64,000 nt of DNA from Prolixibacteraceae bacterium (GTDB lineage Bacteria; Bacteroidota; Bacteroidia; Bacteroidales; Prolixibacteraceae), in the NCBI GenBank assembly GCA_019163175.1, contig JAFLKN010000008.1, positions 109,858 through 173,857 on the forward strand, written 5' to 3'. The position numbers and the translations under genes were made by a program. Shown here in pieces: positions 63,951 through 64,000 of the stretch (the stretch's first letter is position 1; every line of letters begins with the position of its first letter). The notes beneath the pieces are model-generated. The model saw nothing but the letters and a program-made list of their open reading frames with translations. It had not been told where the DNA came from and did no database searches.

Positions 63951-64000
63951 AGCCGAATCACAGATTCGAACTGTGGACCCCGAGATTACAAATCACGTGC
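63951..64000 (-). tRNA. tRNA-Thr (anticodon TGT), cut by the window edge
   Basis: The 3' part is present: anticodon loop TTTGTAA giving TGT, T arm CACAGTTCGAATCTGTG and acceptor strand ATTCGGC with discriminator. The 5' third lies beyond base 64000. Order Thr-Tyr-Gly is a common tRNA operon in Bacteroidota. Confidence 0.9.

Overview
The window looks like a chromosome segment of a Bacteroidota bacterium, most likely a Prolixibacteraceae/Marinilabiliales-type anaerobe or facultative anaerobe. The evidence is a complete rnf operon of the Bacteroidota type (rseC-rnfBCDGEA), a SusC/SusD polysaccharide utilisation locus (PUL) with an ECF sigma/FecR pair, a type IX secretion (T9SS) C-terminal sorting domain, -7 boxes of the TAnnTTTG type, few Shine-Dalgarno sites, and moderately AT-rich DNA. 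Species assignment is inference; no rRNA or marker gene is present.

Layout. 1-7.4 kb: the 3' end of a C1-family aminopeptidase, the rnf operon (a membrane ferredoxin:NAD+ oxidoreductase) and a nucleoside-recognition/gate membrane protein. 7.5-9.6 kb: an orphan sensor histidine kinase and a small exported Spy-like protein. 9.8-16.5 kb: a GH3 glycosidase, a NUDIX hydrolase, an unusual DUF1080/TIM-barrel hydrolase fusion lipoprotein, and an exported NIF3-like protein translationally coupled to a HAD phosphatase. 16.6-21.7 kb: convergent exported S9 and S41 peptidases.

21.7-53 kb: a large PUL, all on the minus strand. Read in the direction of transcription it runs: ECF sigma factor, FecR anti-sigma, SusC (with STN domain), SusD, GH2, an unclassified TIM-barrel lipoprotein, a sulfatase, [decayed gene fragments], GH2, [an island of small unknown genes and start-less frames], GH88/105, GH110, GH2, GH29-CBM, a GH43-like protein, an unclassified (alpha/alpha)-type protein and GH88. 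The enzymes point to a sulfated glycan rich in galactose with alpha-1,3-Gal, fucose and unsaturated uronic acid ends; no polysaccharide lyase or endo-hydrolase is visible, so the backbone cutter lies elsewhere or is one of the unclassified proteins. A plus-strand promoter/terminator pair in the susC leader suggests a short antisense RNA.

53.2-55.6 kb: a rhodanese protein with a T9SS sorting domain, a Tat-type SGNH hydrolase and a small P-loop NTPase. 55.7-59.1 kb: uxaB-uxaA (tagaturonate reductase, altronate dehydratase) behind two palindromic operator-like sites; these could process uronic acids. 59.2-63.2 kb: AGE-family epimerase, GPH/MelB transporter and GH130 phosphorylase, the set known for beta-mannobiose use. 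63.6-64 kb: tRNA-Thr(TGT), tRNA-Tyr(GTA) and tRNA-Gly(TCC) on the minus strand. Several intergenic gaps hold long hairpins whose arms are built from iterated short units.
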